Source: Cytospora piceicola
Taxonomy: Eukaryota; Ascomycota; Sordariomycetes; Diaporthales; Cytosporaceae
Direction of reading: 5' to 3'
NCBI GenBank assembly: GCA_023375675.1
Contig: JALQBC010000001.1
Coordinates: 248,001-312,000, forward strand
DNA length: 64,000 nt
The notes below the pieces were generated by a model. It was given only the letters and a program-made list of their open reading frames with translations, did no database searches and was not told the DNA's origin. This document shows, piece after piece, positions 47,103 to 58,916 of this stretch. Position 1 is the stretch's first letter. Every line of letters starts with the position of its first letter. The position numbers and the translations under genes were made by a program.

Positions 47103-48653
47103 CTAGAAGCTACGTCGCCTTGTCCTGGTGCCTACAGAAGACGTACTAAACACCTGCCTCCCATCCCTCAGCGCAGCCCGCAATTCGTCCGCCAGCTGCC
47201 TCAGGGCATCACCGGTGTCAGGCCCCCTGTACGAGAACTCCGCCACGGCCGAGTACATGTCCTCGCCCGACATCCTCAGCCTCTTGAAGTGCACCGCGTC
47301 CGGCCCGGCGTTGCAGTCGAACTGGCTCAGGTGCCAGTTGCCCAGCCCCCCGAAGCCGCTGATGCTGACCTCGTACAGGCTCTCCCACGGGAGCGCGGCC
47401 ATCTTCCCGCAGAGGCCGGCCCACTGTTCGACCTCGTTCTTGACGATCTCGTCCTCCTCTTCGGACGAGTCGCTCTCGCGGTCCCGCAGGATGAGCCTGT
47501 GCAGTGAGATCTTCCGGAGCGTCGGCGATACTTTCTTTAGCAGGCGCGTGAGGTCCTCCACTTGGATATGCTGACTGTTGATCTCGAGCTCTTGGAGGTG
47601 GGGAAGGGCGATAGGTGGCGGTGAGACCATGGCATTGGAGCCTGAGGACCCGGGGCCTCGTGTTTCTTGCTCCCCAGCTAGAGCCTTGTCCTTTCCTTTG
47701 TGGCCTTGCCCTAACCAGGTCCAGAAGTCGTCTGTGTGGGCAGTACACCTACTCCCTTCACCACCGTAAAGCCGGTGGATCCTTAATTTCTCCAGTCTTT
47801 TTGGGATGCCAAGGAACTCTCTGAGTTGACTAGTCCTGCAACACGCAGAATCCAGGGGTTCGATATTCCTGTTGTGCACATGAAGATCGATCTCCTCGAG
47901 CCCCTCGACCACCGGCAGTATCATTTCCCGCATGAAGGACGGGATATGAAAAGCATCATCATCCACGCCGAGGAGACAAGATGGCGAATAGTAGTAGATT
48001 TCATCGTCAAGTCCCTTATTCCCAGTGATACAGAATGATCTCGGCCGCACGTTTGCCCTGGCCGCCGCAGCCAGGAGAAGCTGGACGGTGATCACCCACC
48101 GAAGCGCTTGAGAGGACTGGGATGGGGTCGACCCCGGTTCAATGCGTAAGTTGCGTAATGTGGTTTTCAGACCGTACCCGCCGTAGCTTTCGGAGGTCGT
48201 CTGCACGGTGTCGTCGTCCCATGTCACGGTGTCGTCGAAGACTTCAGTGCCTATGCCGATGAGGTTGGGCAAGTTCCCAAGGGCCGCGGTGAGCATGTCT
48301 CGGTCCCATCCGGATGCCAGGATATTCGTCTGCTCGGCATACGCTTGGAAATAGGCTTCCCTGGAGACGGTTTCTGAGTCGCAGGGTGGTTCACGGTCGA
48401 GGAGTACTGTGCTGAGGATGACAGTCTCTAGATAGGGGGCGAGCCGAGATTCCGAGATGGTCAATAATGTGCTGAGGCTCAGGTGGCCGCGGAAGAATTT
48501 CCTCCTGCCGAAGAACTTCTTTGCAAAGTAAGTGAAGGTGTACTCTTCAGCCTGCTTGCAGCAGAGACGTAGGTTCCCGTAGGTGGGGAGGTCAAGTTCA
48601 TCGGCGATGCTGGCGAGGAGCTCAGCCGGAATGGAAAGGAGTCTCGAAGCCAT
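47103..48653 (-). CDS. F-box-like protein
   Basis: A single exon encodes 516 aa. The N-terminus LLSIPAELLASIADELDLPTY fits an F-box helix pair (about residues 5-45), followed by LRLCCKQ. The rest is leucine-patterned but without clear repeats. It includes LPHLQELEINSQHIQVEDLT, which resembles degenerate leucine-rich repeats, and an acidic SDSSEEEDE stretch. F-box proteins recruit substrates to SCF ubiquitin ligases through Skp1. Fungal genomes carry many such genes of unknown target. A minisatellite lies directly upstream of the start codon. Confidence 0.75.
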   Translation of the reverse strand: MASRLLSIPAELLASIADELDLPTYGNLRLCCKQAEEYTFTYFAKKFFGRRKFFRGHLSLSTLLTISESRLAPYLETVILSTVLLDREPPCDSETVSREAYFQAYAEQTNILASGWDRDMLTAALGNLPNLIGIGTEVFDDTVTWDDDTVQTTSESYGGYGLKTTLRNLRIEPGSTPSQSSQALRWVITVQLLLAAAARANVRPRSFCITGNKGLDDEIYYYSPSCLLGVDDDAFHIPSFMREMILPVVEGLEEIDLHVHNRNIEPLDSACCRTSQLREFLGIPKRLEKLRIHRLYGGEGSRCTAHTDDFWTWLGQGHKGKDKALAGEQETRGPGSSGSNAMVSPPPIALPHLQELEINSQHIQVEDLTRLLKKVSPTLRKISLHRLILRDRESDSSEEEDEIVKNEVEQWAGLCGKMAALPWESLYEVSISGFGGLGNWHLSQFDCNAGPDAVHFKRLRMSGEDMYSAVAEFSYRGPDTGDALRQLADELRAALRDGRQVFSTSSVGTRTRRRSF

Positions 48654-48696
48654 GCTGTGGTTAATGAGAGGCGAGTAATATATGTGGCTGCTCGCT

Positions 48697-48771
48697 GTTC
48701 AGCCTGCTCAACCTGTTCAACCTGCTCAACCTGTTCAACCTGCTCAACCTGTTCAACCTGTTCAACCTCTG
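48697..48771. repeat. Nine-base minisatellite upstream of the F-box gene
   Basis: CTGCTCAAC and CTGTTCAAC units alternate about eight times on the plus strand. On the minus strand this is 44-118 bp before the F-box start codon, so it probably lies in the 5' leader or core promoter and could vary in copy number. Confidence 0.85.
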
Positions 48772-50059
48772 TTGTGTTTCCAGAGGGGATCTGACTGTAA
48801 AAAAACAGAAGTATGTGAGTGAGTGAGATATTTGTTCGGCTTTTTTTCTTTCCTTTGAAGGATCCCATCCTTCTCTCCAATGTTTCTTTGTTGGGTTATG
48901 GTTGGCTCTTATGTTACAAGCAGACGTACGTGAACAGCCACTCGGAGGTAGTAAGCCCATTCGGCCAGCCCCAGGCGCCCACTGTTGCCTACAAGCCGCT
49001 GGGCGGAGTTCCCAACCTGCATGGCTTACCTGGGTACTTAGGTACCCTGGGTACCTAGGTTGTTCCGGGGCTTAGAGATACGTGTCCGGGCTGTGAAAGA
49101 TGTCAATCAATCTTCGACAGGCCTGGAGTGCTTCCAATTAATAGCAATTCTGCCAGCCTGCATTGGTAATTACCAGGTATATCACCGAATAATCTTGAAA
49201 TAATATATATTGGAGTTCGTGTACAGGTTGGTAGGGAAATGAACGTTGAATCGGCATCTGGCTTGTACATACACCCTGGGGACATCTGGAGTACAAGGTG
49301 TGCTGGCCCACACGGATCCACCAGCAGCACTTCCCCACGCTGACGTTGACTTGCCGGTCTGATTAAGGTTCCAGATGTCCCCATGGCAGGCATAACCATA
49401 TACACACACTACTTGTATCTACAAGGTGATTTCTCAGTTTGCCTAGGTACTTAGTAGGCACAGGACACGGATGTCTTCCCTTTTCAAACAAACGGCTCGG
49501 ACTAGGCAGAAGTGAGGGCATTACAGATCCCGAGGTCGAGTTATGGCCTCTGATACATGTGCCAGTGTGTCTTTCGACGAGACGAGCGGAGCCACAAAGG
49601 TCGAGAAATTGGCCTTAACACGTTACCTGTTACAATGTCAACCTTGACCGACGCATCAATTCCATGTCGACATACATTCTGGTAAGAACCTTATCTTGGT
49701 CCCATAATCGACAAACTTCCAAGTTTAGTCTCCTGACCTCAAGCCACATGACCCGACCCTTTATAATTGCTACATGGGCCTCATGTTCATGTGACCTATT
49801 ATAGATATCTAAGTATTTTGCCCGATTCCCGCCTCTTACATGTGCTACGTTCATCGTTTTCTCACCAGATGTGTGTGTTCAACGCATTGGCCAGAGACTT
49901 ATGGGCAAAGTTCCTTGTTCTGGTTGGGATCGTTGAAGTGAACAAATGCATGCAGCATGGCTTGTTGTGCTCAACTACCTCCAAGGTTGGGTAACCATTC
50001 CACCCCTCGGTGAACTGAACAGCAGACTGAACCTTTATTGCTAGCTATGATGACACTGA
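48772..50059. other. Intergenic, no gene seen
   Basis: A palindromic cluster GGTACTTAGGTACCCTGGGTACCTAGG lies near 49,033-49,060 (given here as a sum of GGTACC-type boxes), with related GGTACTTAG near 49,446. No gene is recognised. Confidence 0.5.
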
Positions 50060-51130
50060 TTAACCGTCAAAAGGGCGGAAGATAACCTTCTCCCCAGAGA
50101 CACCCTTCTTGTTCTTAGCAAGCGCCTCCTCGATATTCTTCAGACCACCCTCGACGACCAAAGGCCTGTTGGGCACGAACCGGCCCTTTGCGATCCACCC
50201 GTCCTCTCCACCGAGGTGCTTCCACAGCGGCTCGCTCAGGTGCCGCAGCGCAGGGCTGCTGCCGAGCCCCATGACCTGCTTCACGTCCACCTTTGGCTCC
50301 TGGGACTTGCCCAGCTCCGCGGCCTCTGCGTTGGTGCCCTGCACGACGACGACGTGGCTGTTCTCCGTCTTGGTGGCGGCGAGGATCTTGACGCCCTGGA
50401 TCTGGGTGTCCTTCTCGGCGATGGTATCGAGCACGAAGGCCAGGGGGAGACTGCCCACCGCGGCCTTGAAGTCCTCGGGGCTGTTCTGCTTGGAGCGGTC
50501 CAGGACGACGTCTGCGCCCAGGGCCTTCAAGTGGTCCAGGTGCTTGGCGCTAGAGTTCGTGATGATCTTCTCGAAGCCTGAGATCTTCGCCAGCTGGATG
50601 GCGTACTGGCCGACCGAAGAGCTTCCGCCGAGGATGACGATCGCCTTGCCCTTGCCGGCCTGCTCTCCTCCCTGGTCCCATGGGGCCTTCAGCCCATGGC
50701 CAGTCTTGTCGTAGGTCCCCGTCACAGCCGCGAAGGTGGCAAGACTGATGCCACCGGCCTCATCGTCGGTGATGTTCTTGGGGGTCTTGGCCACGAGGGT
50801 GGCGGGCATTTTGCAGTACTGCTGGAAAGTCGCGGAGTCGTAGTTGCCAATGATACCCTGGAAGAAAACGCGGTCGCCGATGCTGAAGTTCTTCACATCC
50901 GGGCCGACGGCAGCGATCTCGCCTGCGGCGTCGGATCCAATAACGGCGGGGTAGTCCTTGATGAAGACCTTGTAGTCTCTCATCTTCCAGTCGACTGGGT
51001 TAATGGCCGTTGCCGTGATCTTAATGCCGACCTCGCCCGCTGCCAGGGGCGCCAATGAACGGTCCGTGACTGTGTGCTGAGCGCCGGGCTCAGGGACGAC
51101 GGCCGCTCTGAAGGACTGGGGGATGCTCAT
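50060..51130 (-). CDS. MDR-family oxidoreductase (zinc-free enoyl reductase type)
   Basis: A single exon encodes 356 aa. The GroES-like N-terminal half includes AINPVDWKMRDY (42-53) and IGSDAAGEIAAVG. The Rossmann domain has ILGGSSSVGQYAIQLAK, with GGSSSVGQ at 168-175 as the NADPH loop. The usual catalytic and structural zinc cysteines are absent, so it belongs to the quinone or trans-enoyl reductase side of the MDR superfamily. Many fungal relatives act as stand-alone enoyl reductases or detoxifying quinone reductases. There is no biosynthetic partner next to it, so a general redox role is as likely as a metabolite one. It has no signal peptide. Confidence 0.85.
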   Translation of the reverse strand: MSIPQSFRAAVVPEPGAQHTVTDRSLAPLAAGEVGIKITATAINPVDWKMRDYKVFIKDYPAVIGSDAAGEIAAVGPDVKNFSIGDRVFFQGIIGNYDSATFQQYCKMPATLVAKTPKNITDDEAGGISLATFAAVTGTYDKTGHGLKAPWDQGGEQAGKGKAIVILGGSSSVGQYAIQLAKISGFEKIITNSSAKHLDHLKALGADVVLDRSKQNSPEDFKAAVGSLPLAFVLDTIAEKDTQIQGVKILAATKTENSHVVVVQGTNAEAAELGKSQEPKVDVKQVMGLGSSPALRHLSEPLWKHLGGEDGWIAKGRFVPNRPLVVEGGLKNIEEALAKNKKGVSGEKVIFRPFDG

Positions 51131-53100
51131 TGTGAATGTTATGTGAGGTCTGCGAGTGAATATGTGTTACGGGCGTATGTGTGGTGAACAAGAGCTGAGA
51201 ATTGAGATCTTTGGAGGTTTAAATGTTTGAAATGTTTCAGTAGGTTGGAATGTTGGAGGAGCACTCGGTACATGCATGGCTAGTATGTTCTATTAAGTAG
51301 TATTGTACGACATTTGTCAGCCATGAAATTGAATCATGGATGCCATCATCGAATCATTACGTCAGTGAATTGGATAATGATCCCTTGGTTTGTTGAGAAT
51401 CGCCTCCGGGGTGCAAGTGTTGATTATAACCTCGAATTCATCGCCCAGTCTTCCAGATATGTATTCGCAAGACAACTGTGTACAAGATCTTGGTGTTTTG
51501 AGTGCTTACGTGCAGGTAGGTATAAATAGTGACTACCCCCTGATCATATATCAAATCCCCATATATCATAGTATGTCATAAACCCTTGACATATTATATA
51601 TACAACCTCTTGATGGTTTGAACAATAATGTAATTGTAGGACTCCTTGCCCCTATATGTCTTACTATTTTTACCTTGCATATAATACACATGGCTTGGAT
51701 GTGCCTTTGGCATATACTTAACCTATTTGAGTCTTAGGTAGCTAGGAGGTAACCACTGTTGACTTAGTGTAGGTGTAAGCGCTAGTTTGGTACCTTGCCC
51801 TGGCCAACTGCCGGGCAATGTCAGCACCTTACTTAAGTACTTAAGTACTGTGTAGGTAGTTTGTACCTTCGGAGAACTCCATTTCTCAGGGCAGAACCAA
51901 TTATCCGACACCAGTTGGATCCATCAGTTCTAGAACTTGAAGCTGATGCAAACAAGCTTAGAGGGCATGCATATGAAGCTTCTTGCTAAACTTGTATCTC
52001 CCAGAGAAATCCAATGCCATCTGACAGAGACACTGCGCCGTACGCGCTCCTGTCGACTATCTGTCACCATATTGATAGGTTGGAGCTTCAACTCCTAATA
52101 GTTCAAGTCGATAACAGTTAAGTAAAGTCTGGTTTCGTCAGCCGGAATACCCAAGCTCAAGCCGCCGTCACCAGGATTACGATTTACGAACGAGACGTTG
52201 GCTTTGGCCGGCGTTATGGCTCCTGGCCAAACAACCGATCTTTTGTTTCCCTCTTCCTTGCAGCATTGTTGACGGGCTCACCGGAACCTTGGAATGTCCT
52301 GGGGGTAATCAACTATACGATGATGATTTAGCTCCAGTGATCGTTGAGAAATGTGCAAACATGTACTCGAAGTAAGTAGAGTCCTCCACCATCCCTGGTA
52401 TATAAGGGCCTCTCGAAGCTCAACGTCCTGGCCCACTAATACCCCGTGGGACGTCAAAGTTGTGCTAGTCCTAGGCATATCTTCAAGCCGGGCCTTGATT
52501 GCTGCTCACCCGAGACTCCACTTGAAGTCTGGAGATCCGGGGAGCATCATAGCTCACACCGCTGCGAACACTCGAATCTTTGAGCTGGCTTTGTCGATCG
52601 GTGAGTCCGTATCAAGGCTGCTAAGCGTTCTGTCATGGCGAGACCCACCGCCGTTGGGCTTTGATGAGAACGCGGTAGTGTTAGGCCCTGAAGAAGCCAC
52701 CGACCTCCTAGATGGAATCTCCGAAATTGACACAAGTAGGGCTCGGTAAAGATTTTGCCATTTGTTTGCTTTGCTACGAGCATAAAACAGAAATTCATAA
52801 AACGGTATATTCACGCGGCTGCCTTTGAGCACGATGATATGTGTAGTCTGCGAGGTATAGCTCAGCATGGCATTGCGGCGATGGTTCCAGCTAAGGGTCG
52901 GGAATCGTCCACCGATATTGCGAAGAAAGCAGTCCCGAATGGTTTCACGACATGTTCATGTTGGAAGTTGGGGCATGTTATAACTATGCGTGTCTTCACC
53001 ACACCGGAGCCAGGCTCCATGCAGAGCGCTTCTGGCCCAACACTTGGAGGCTTGGCTCAATACTGGCTTTGCACACTTGGGGGCTATTTAGACAAAACTT
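51131..53100. other. Long intergenic stretch, possible relics
   Basis: No intact gene over about 2 kb. CTTACTTAAGTACTTAAGTA near 51,830 is a nested palindrome. Near 52,160-52,330 a short reading with ITIYERD hints at a FAD monooxygenase remnant. An open reading at 52,430-52,749 has a coding look but no family I know. Neither is firm enough to call. Confidence 0.4.
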
Positions 53101-53925
53101 TCACGGCACGCCTTTCCCAGCTCGCGTGGCCTTGGCCAGCTCACTCTGTGCCTTGTCCGTGTGATACCGCTCATAGATGGGCAGGTAAAACTCCCTCTCG
53201 CTCAACGTGTTCACCACGCTCTCCCTGCTCTCCACGGCAGCAGCCCACCTCCTCCACCTCTCCCAGAGCCCTTCATCCTCACCGCCCTCTCCAGGCCGGG
53301 GCAGGCCAAGGCCGCCCTCCTTGAAGTGCTCAAACACCCACAGCCTCACCGCCCACGGCGCGAGGATGACGTCCGGCATAGTCAACGTCGCCCCCGCAAA
53401 GAATGGCCCATCCGGGTCGGCATCCCTGATCCAGGTGATGAGGGTGCCAAGGAACTCCTTCCTGGCCTCCTCGATGCTGTAGGGTTTGTCCGGCGTGTGC
53501 TGCAAGAAGCGGTGGAACGCAGGGATGATCCTGCTCGTCACGTAATCGATCGACACCTTCGACTTGGCCTTCTTGAACGGGTCCCTGGGGAACAGCGGCA
53601 CGTCCGGGAACGTCTCGTCCAGGTACTCGCAGATGACGGTCGACTCGATGAGAGGCTGCTCGCCGTCGGGCGTGGGCGCGCCCAGGGTCGGCACGAGCCC
53701 GCGGGGGTTCAGCTTGAGGAAGGAGGGCTCTTTCTTGTATGGGTTGATTTCTTGGTAGCGATATGGGATCTTCTTTTCCTCGAGTGTGATCCAGACGCGC
53801 TGGACGAACGGGCAGAACCACCCACTGTAGAAGACGTGGTCTGCCTGGGCGTTCTCATGAGCCCTCACGAGATCAGCAGCGCGGCCGGTGGCGGCGGGGT
53901 GGAACTTTTCGTCGGGGATGGACAT
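53101..53925 (-). CDS. Glutathione S-transferase, omega-like
   Basis: A single exon encodes 274 aa. The thioredoxin-like N-terminal domain has GWFCPFVQRVW with Cys38 as the active-site residue, as in omega-class GSTs. It is followed by NPRGLVPTL (cis-Pro loop) and LIESTVICEYLDE, which binds the gamma-glutamyl part. The all-helical C-terminal domain follows with ATLTMPDVILAPWAVRL. Omega-type enzymes act as thioltransferases or reduce S-glutathionyl adducts rather than conjugate. It is cytosolic by the lack of targeting signals. A separate detoxification role is likely. The protein is well preserved. Confidence 0.88.
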   Translation of the reverse strand: MSIPDEKFHPAATGRAADLVRAHENAQADHVFYSGWFCPFVQRVWITLEEKKIPYRYQEINPYKKEPSFLKLNPRGLVPTLGAPTPDGEQPLIESTVICEYLDETFPDVPLFPRDPFKKAKSKVSIDYVTSRIIPAFHRFLQHTPDKPYSIEEARKEFLGTLITWIRDADPDGPFFAGATLTMPDVILAPWAVRLWVFEHFKEGGLGLPRPGEGGEDEGLWERWRRWAAAVESRESVVNTLSEREFYLPIYERYHTDKAQSELAKATRAGKGVP

Positions 53926-55522
53926 CGTTACTATTGTCTGAGATCAATGATTGTAGTGGTTGATATCATTGATGGTGAAGAACACAATCTCATGCCATGC
54001 CAGGAATGTCGGGGCACAGTGTGTTGGATTTATGACCTGTATTTGTATTGTGTTGTAGTAGTAGTCCAACTCTATTGCTAAGACGATTGTATTGCTAATA
54101 CAAAATGTATTACTGTATTTATATTCATAAGCAGTTGACGAGGTAGCATTATGACGCAATGGAGGAACCCCTTCCGGATGGTGAAGCTCATATTTACCCT
54201 AACCCACATGCTTATCAATGATATGGATAGTACACTACATATTCATGATCTTGGGACTTCTGGTAGACACAAAGCCTTGGGGTTGGGGGGGGGGGGATTT
54301 ATAAGTAATAAATATCGTAAGCACTGTTCCTTTGGAACCTGGACTATACCAGTTGACTTGTCGGTAAGTCATAATGGAACTGCTGCGTAAGGGGGCCCAT
54401 CAATAAGGACTGGGGCTGGACTTCACTGAAGGCTTCTAAGGTTCTCCGTGACAGGCTCGAGTTGCAAAGCTCGAACAAAGGACTTAAGTTTCGGCAAACT
54501 GAATGTATCGAGTTGTTGGCTGCCAAAGAGCACTTGAGCAATTTGATATCTGGAAAACCCAGTGATCTTTCGAGCTCTTGGATGCTTGCTGACCAAAACC
54601 GAGTTTGAGGGGAGCATTGAACGACGAGAAAACAAATGAATGAATTATGGTTCTATATCCTCGAATTCCCTTCTCATTGGTTTTTACCAGTCCAGTCCAG
54701 AGAAATCACCGGATACACTCCTACCCAACAACGCAACCAACTGTCACAAAAGCACATTGAAATCTTCACACCCCCCCCCCCAAAATCCCAACAAGCCATC
54801 CGGCGCAACGCCGCTGCCGCCTTCACCCAGGCCTATCTCAGAGACACCCACCTCAAATACGCCCAAAACACCACGCAGGAAACTCGCTTCCGCGCCACGC
54901 CGCCAATCCACGCCGCCACCGTTAAACAGGGCCTACGAGGTGATGGAGGACGCGGACAAGGACTAACAGAACATCTTATGCGAGTGACCAGCCATTTTCC
55001 TGATTGCTCAAAGACGCAATGGTCCTGTCACTCTTCGACAGCGGCAAAGTTCGGGTCCGGAGGCGCCAGATGTGAGTTTCTTCCAGGGACACGGGCTACC
55101 AGCCTTGGGCAGCGACCTACGGTAGGTAGAACTCAACACAAGAGGCAAGCCGTCCCGGCGACGAGAAAATCTTCGGATACGTGAGATGGGCCAATGGAGG
55201 ATGGTGACAACTCATCAAAACATATTAAAGAATTCGCAAGAATAGAAAAGAATATGAAGGCAGATAAAAGCATGATACCACAAATCAGGTTTGTAAACAT
55301 GCAAAGACGTCGTTGCCTTCTTCTCAAGAGTCACACAAATCTCATTCCAACAACGCCCACGCAGGGGGTATCTAGTCTAACAAGGAATCTCAACCACGCT
55401 GAAGAACAAAACAAACCACCTCCGTCCCCTTCTGAAAGATCTTCAAGTCATACCAGTTCGTAAATAAATAAATATCCAAGAAATAAAGCAAGGAAAGGGA
55501 TGACCATCCCACCCCCTCTTTC
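53926..55522. other. Intergenic with homopolymer tracts
   Basis: A poly-G tract lies near 54,284-54,297 and a poly-C tract near 54,771-54,781. Apart from the weak candidate at 54640-54966, I see no gene. The homopolymers are spots where assembly errors are likely. Confidence 0.45.
54640..54966 (+). CDS. Possible small disordered protein
   Basis: This 108-codon frame is Pro/Ser/Thr-rich and ends in RAYEVMEDADKD with GC-ending codons, which looks like a genuine C-terminus. The overlapping +1 frame is also GC3-rich over its middle (RRNAAAAFTQAYLRDTHLKY), so the true frame may switch through an unseen intron or a miscounted poly-C at about 54,771-54,781. I do not recognise either protein, and no function is proposed. 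Confidence 0.25.
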   Translation: MNYGSISSNSLLIGFYQSSPEKSPDTLLPNNATNCHKSTLKSSHPPPQNPNKPSGATPLPPSPRPISETPTSNTPKTPRRKLASAPRRQSTPPPLNRAYEVMEDADKD

Positions 55523-58500
55523 TTATTTCCTAACCCCACCCCTCCTCTTAGGGGCAGGCGTCCCCAGCGACACACCCAATACGCCCGCCCTCTTGGAGGT
55601 AGGCGTGGCCCCAGCCGTGCTCCGGGCAGCAGCCCTGCTGATCATCGGCGGGGCTGGGAGCGAAGACGCGGTGACAGGCGCTACCTTCCTCTTGGGCGTG
55701 GCGGCAGGCAACCCGCTGCTCTTCTTGGCCGCCGTCATGGTCTTCGCCGCCGGTAGCCGAGATGCTCGGGGCCGGAGGGCCTTCTTTTTCTTGTCGGGCT
55801 GGGACTGCGGCGGGGCGGGAGATACGGTAGGGGCGGCAGAAAGCTTCTCTTCGTGCTTGACGAGCTGCTTCCCAACAGGGTTGCTGGGGCGACCCAGTTC
55901 CGTCCTCATCTGAGGAGGCTGAAGCTCCTCCTCTGCATCGTCCTCGCTCTCCTCCAACTCAGATTCCTTTTCCTCTTGCATCACGGCGGCCACCAACTCG
56001 CTGTCCTCACCCTGGGTCCTGAACAAGATCTCATCCCAGCGAACGGCCTTACCAGCATTGATGGTGGTAGTGTCGGCCGGTAAGCAGAATGGGTCAGACG
56101 TTGTGCCATCAGCGACTTCTAACATATCGGCCAATCGAGCAGGGACCGGAACGGCCCCGCCCTTGTTTCGGCGAGTATTAGTGCGCGTCAACGTGGCTAG
56201 GTCCTTCTCAGTCTTCCTCTGCATCAGACCCACGGTCGACACTGCCGGCATATCCACGTCTGTCATCATGCCAGAGAAACCAGGAAGGCGAACAGGGATC
56301 TGGGAGGGAGCAGCAGGCTCGGTAGGCTTGCTAGTAGCAACCCTCTTCGAGCGGCGCAGGCCGCCAGATGCCCCCTTCTGGGTCAACTTTTGCGAAAAAT
56401 CTATGTCCGGATTGAGTATATCATCAGGAGCATCCATTTCCACCCCCTTTCTCCGTTTCTTGCGCTGGGGCTGTGGCATCGTATCTTCGAGGTCTGGCTT
56501 GACCAAACGGCTGGCCTTAGTAGTAGCGGTCAAGGGAACATCCTCAGCATCTGTTTCCTTGCGCTTCTTGCTTGGGCTTGGGCTTCTGTTAGCATCCTTC
56601 TCACCCAGAGGCACGCGAGGGCTCTCGATGAGTGTACTCGCGACATCGGCTTTAGCCACCGGGGAACCAGTGAATAAAGTCGCAGACGAGCGACGCTTTG
56701 GCTTCATCTGGGCACGTCGGACAAAGTTGCGCAATAGAGATAACTCAGAGTCGTCGTGGGCGTCAACAGTCGGTGCATCAGCCATGTGATCATCAGCTGA
56801 GAGAACCTCGATTGTGGAATCCTCGATTGTGGGATCCTCTACCATGGGCTCCTCAACTATAGGAGTGTCAGAACTAGGTGTTCCTACTGTCGGCTCCGTA
56901 GCTTTGGTAAGTTCAGCATTTGTGATATCGGTTGTGGGTGCGTCCATCGTAGGACTGTTGCTGTCAGGTGTTGAAACGTCCCCAGTGGGACACTGGTCCT
57001 GTGACTCGTTGATTGGCTTAATCAGGTCCCAGTCGATATGGGTATGCTTTCGGACAGCAGATGATGGAGTAGCCGGCTGCTCGACTGTTTCCTCTCGGCT
57101 ATTTGCCCTCGAACCCACGGCCTGTGACATAGTCTCCTCGTGACTTGGTTCCTCCTGGATATTTTCCTTGTTGACAGTGTCTTGTGAGACGAGGCTCGCA
57201 TCTTTTTCAATATTTTCTCTGGTAGTGGTAACCTGTTGGGTGAAAGACACATCTTCGTTGGTGCATTGAATAGCCTGGCCGAATATATCTGGGTTTCGTC
57301 CGACATCAACATCGAGAGTGTGTCGCCGGTTCTCCCGAGGCTTCTTCTGCGCTGTGGTAGGGATACTGTGACGACGGTTGACGGCAGGATTGCTTGTGAA
57401 CCAGTTGCGGGCTCTCTTCAGATACTTCGTATTCGAACGCCGATCGCTGCGTCGCGCGTTGTCGAGGGAAACACGTCGCCTAGTCTCGTGTTCTGGCTCA
57501 ATGAGCACCTCGGGGGCAGGCTGGTCAAACACAGCCACAAGCACCGCAGGAGTGGCAGTCTGTGAGGACAAGGGTGTGGATGGGCATTCGAAAAGATCAT
57601 GTTGGTCTGTGGTCTGCACGGGACCAGACTTCTTCTTATTGGGTGCGGCAATGATGGGAGAAGGTGAAGAAAGCAGAGCTGATGAGCAACGAGAGAAACC
57701 ACGGTGAGTGTCTTCTTCGACGGACGAATGTTCCTCGTTACCTTCAGCTGCTGGTTTGATGGCTGACAATTGGGCAACTTCAGCCTCGTTGATTTCTTCG
57801 ATGTCATTTAGTTGATCGACAATCACCTTGCTTGGCGTGACTATGAGGGTAAAGTTCTTGAGAGGCGAAGAGGCGACCTTGGTGGGGGTGGTGTACCTGT
57901 CTGTGACGACAGGCCATCTCTTCATGGTCGACCCGTAGACAGAGCGGCGCGGCTTGTCAGGTGTCATAAACGGGAAGTTAGAGGGCTGTTGAATCTCCTC
58001 TGCGATAGTACTCAGGGAGGGACGCTTGGCAATGCTGAGGCGACGATTTGACAACTTCTGCGCTTGCTGTGCATCAAGCTGTATGGGGTCAGACTCGGAC
58101 GGATCCACTGGGTTCTGTTGCTCCCAGAATGCGGGGTCATCGATCTGTCCTGGGTGCAGTTCAAACTTGATGAGAGGCTGCAACTCTGCGAGAAGGGGCG
58201 CATCTGCCTCAGGAGGAGTGACAGGCCAGCGGGTGTTGTGTCTCTTTCGTGGGACCCAGGACAGCTGGACAGGAGGGAAGGTAGATCGCTTAGAGGGGGC
58301 TAGCCTCGAAATGATATCCTGGTTGTCCTCCTTGATATTCTTGTACGCTCTCTTGACTTGGACTATGGCATATGGTCAGCATTGCGAATTGAAGGAACAG
58401 TAAAGATCCTACGAGGCTCGTCAACGTGAGGAGCAATCAAAACTTACGTCTGGCTCTGACCAGGTCATATCCTCCAGTCGACTCTTCCTCGTATGCGGGA

Positions 58501-58916
58501 TCGAAAGGCGAGCCACCCCAGGACCATGCCTCCAAGTATTTCTCTGTTTTTGCGCGCTTTCTGCATCCAAAGCCCTGACTGTCCAGCTCTGCAGCCACAG
58601 CTCTGTATTTGGTATCCATATGTGGGGTAGCAACAACACGTTTGAAGATCTTCTGGTCGCCATGTCGTCCTGTCGCAGGAGGGACAGCAATGCGTTTCCA
58701 GGATCGGGGTGGCGCAGTATTCAATGGCTGGAAGCAGTCGGCAGATATAAAGGTCCTGGATACCTAGCGATGTCAGCATCTATATACCGCGAGGTCTGGA
58801 TTATATCCAGGGAACGCGTTGAAGGCATGGACTCACGTATCCTCTAACCACACAATCTTCCCATGCCTACAGGAAGTCTCCCATGCTTTTTGAGCCTCTT
58901 GTATTGGGATATTCAT
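55523..58916 (-). CDS. Large disordered, basic protein of unknown function
   Basis: Three exons (58916-58837, 58755-58448, 58362-55523) give 1075 aa. Joining both introns keeps frame with clean GTGAGT and GTAAGT donors. The first 150 residues look folded, with GKIVWLEDTTFISADCFQPL and YLEAWSWGGSPFDPAYE. The rest is disordered, rich in Ser, Pro, Thr, Lys and Glu, with basic clusters such as RKKRRKG and KKRKE that read as nuclear signals, many TP/SP sites, and an acidic block near 945-980. The tail is Ala/Arg/Lys-rich. It resembles a chromatin or spindle-associated scaffold, but I cannot name it. It is head to head with the Mrp10 gene. Confidence 0.7.

Noticed and set aside
47218..47748. Long open frame in another minus frame inside the F-box gene
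   Set aside because: It is Arg/Gly/Pro-rich, GC-driven, and overlaps the recognisable F-box frame.
52160..52749. FAD monooxygenase gene
   Set aside because: Only a short ITIYERD stretch is suggestive. No GxGxxG or downstream FAD motif could be read.
53161..54081. Plus-strand 306-codon frame opposite the GST gene
   Set aside because: It is the antisense shadow of a well-conserved GST frame, with no family features of its own.
55523..58183. 886-codon single-exon start for the large unknown protein
   Set aside because: The frame stays open upstream and joins two further exons in frame, giving 1075 aa with a start at 58916.
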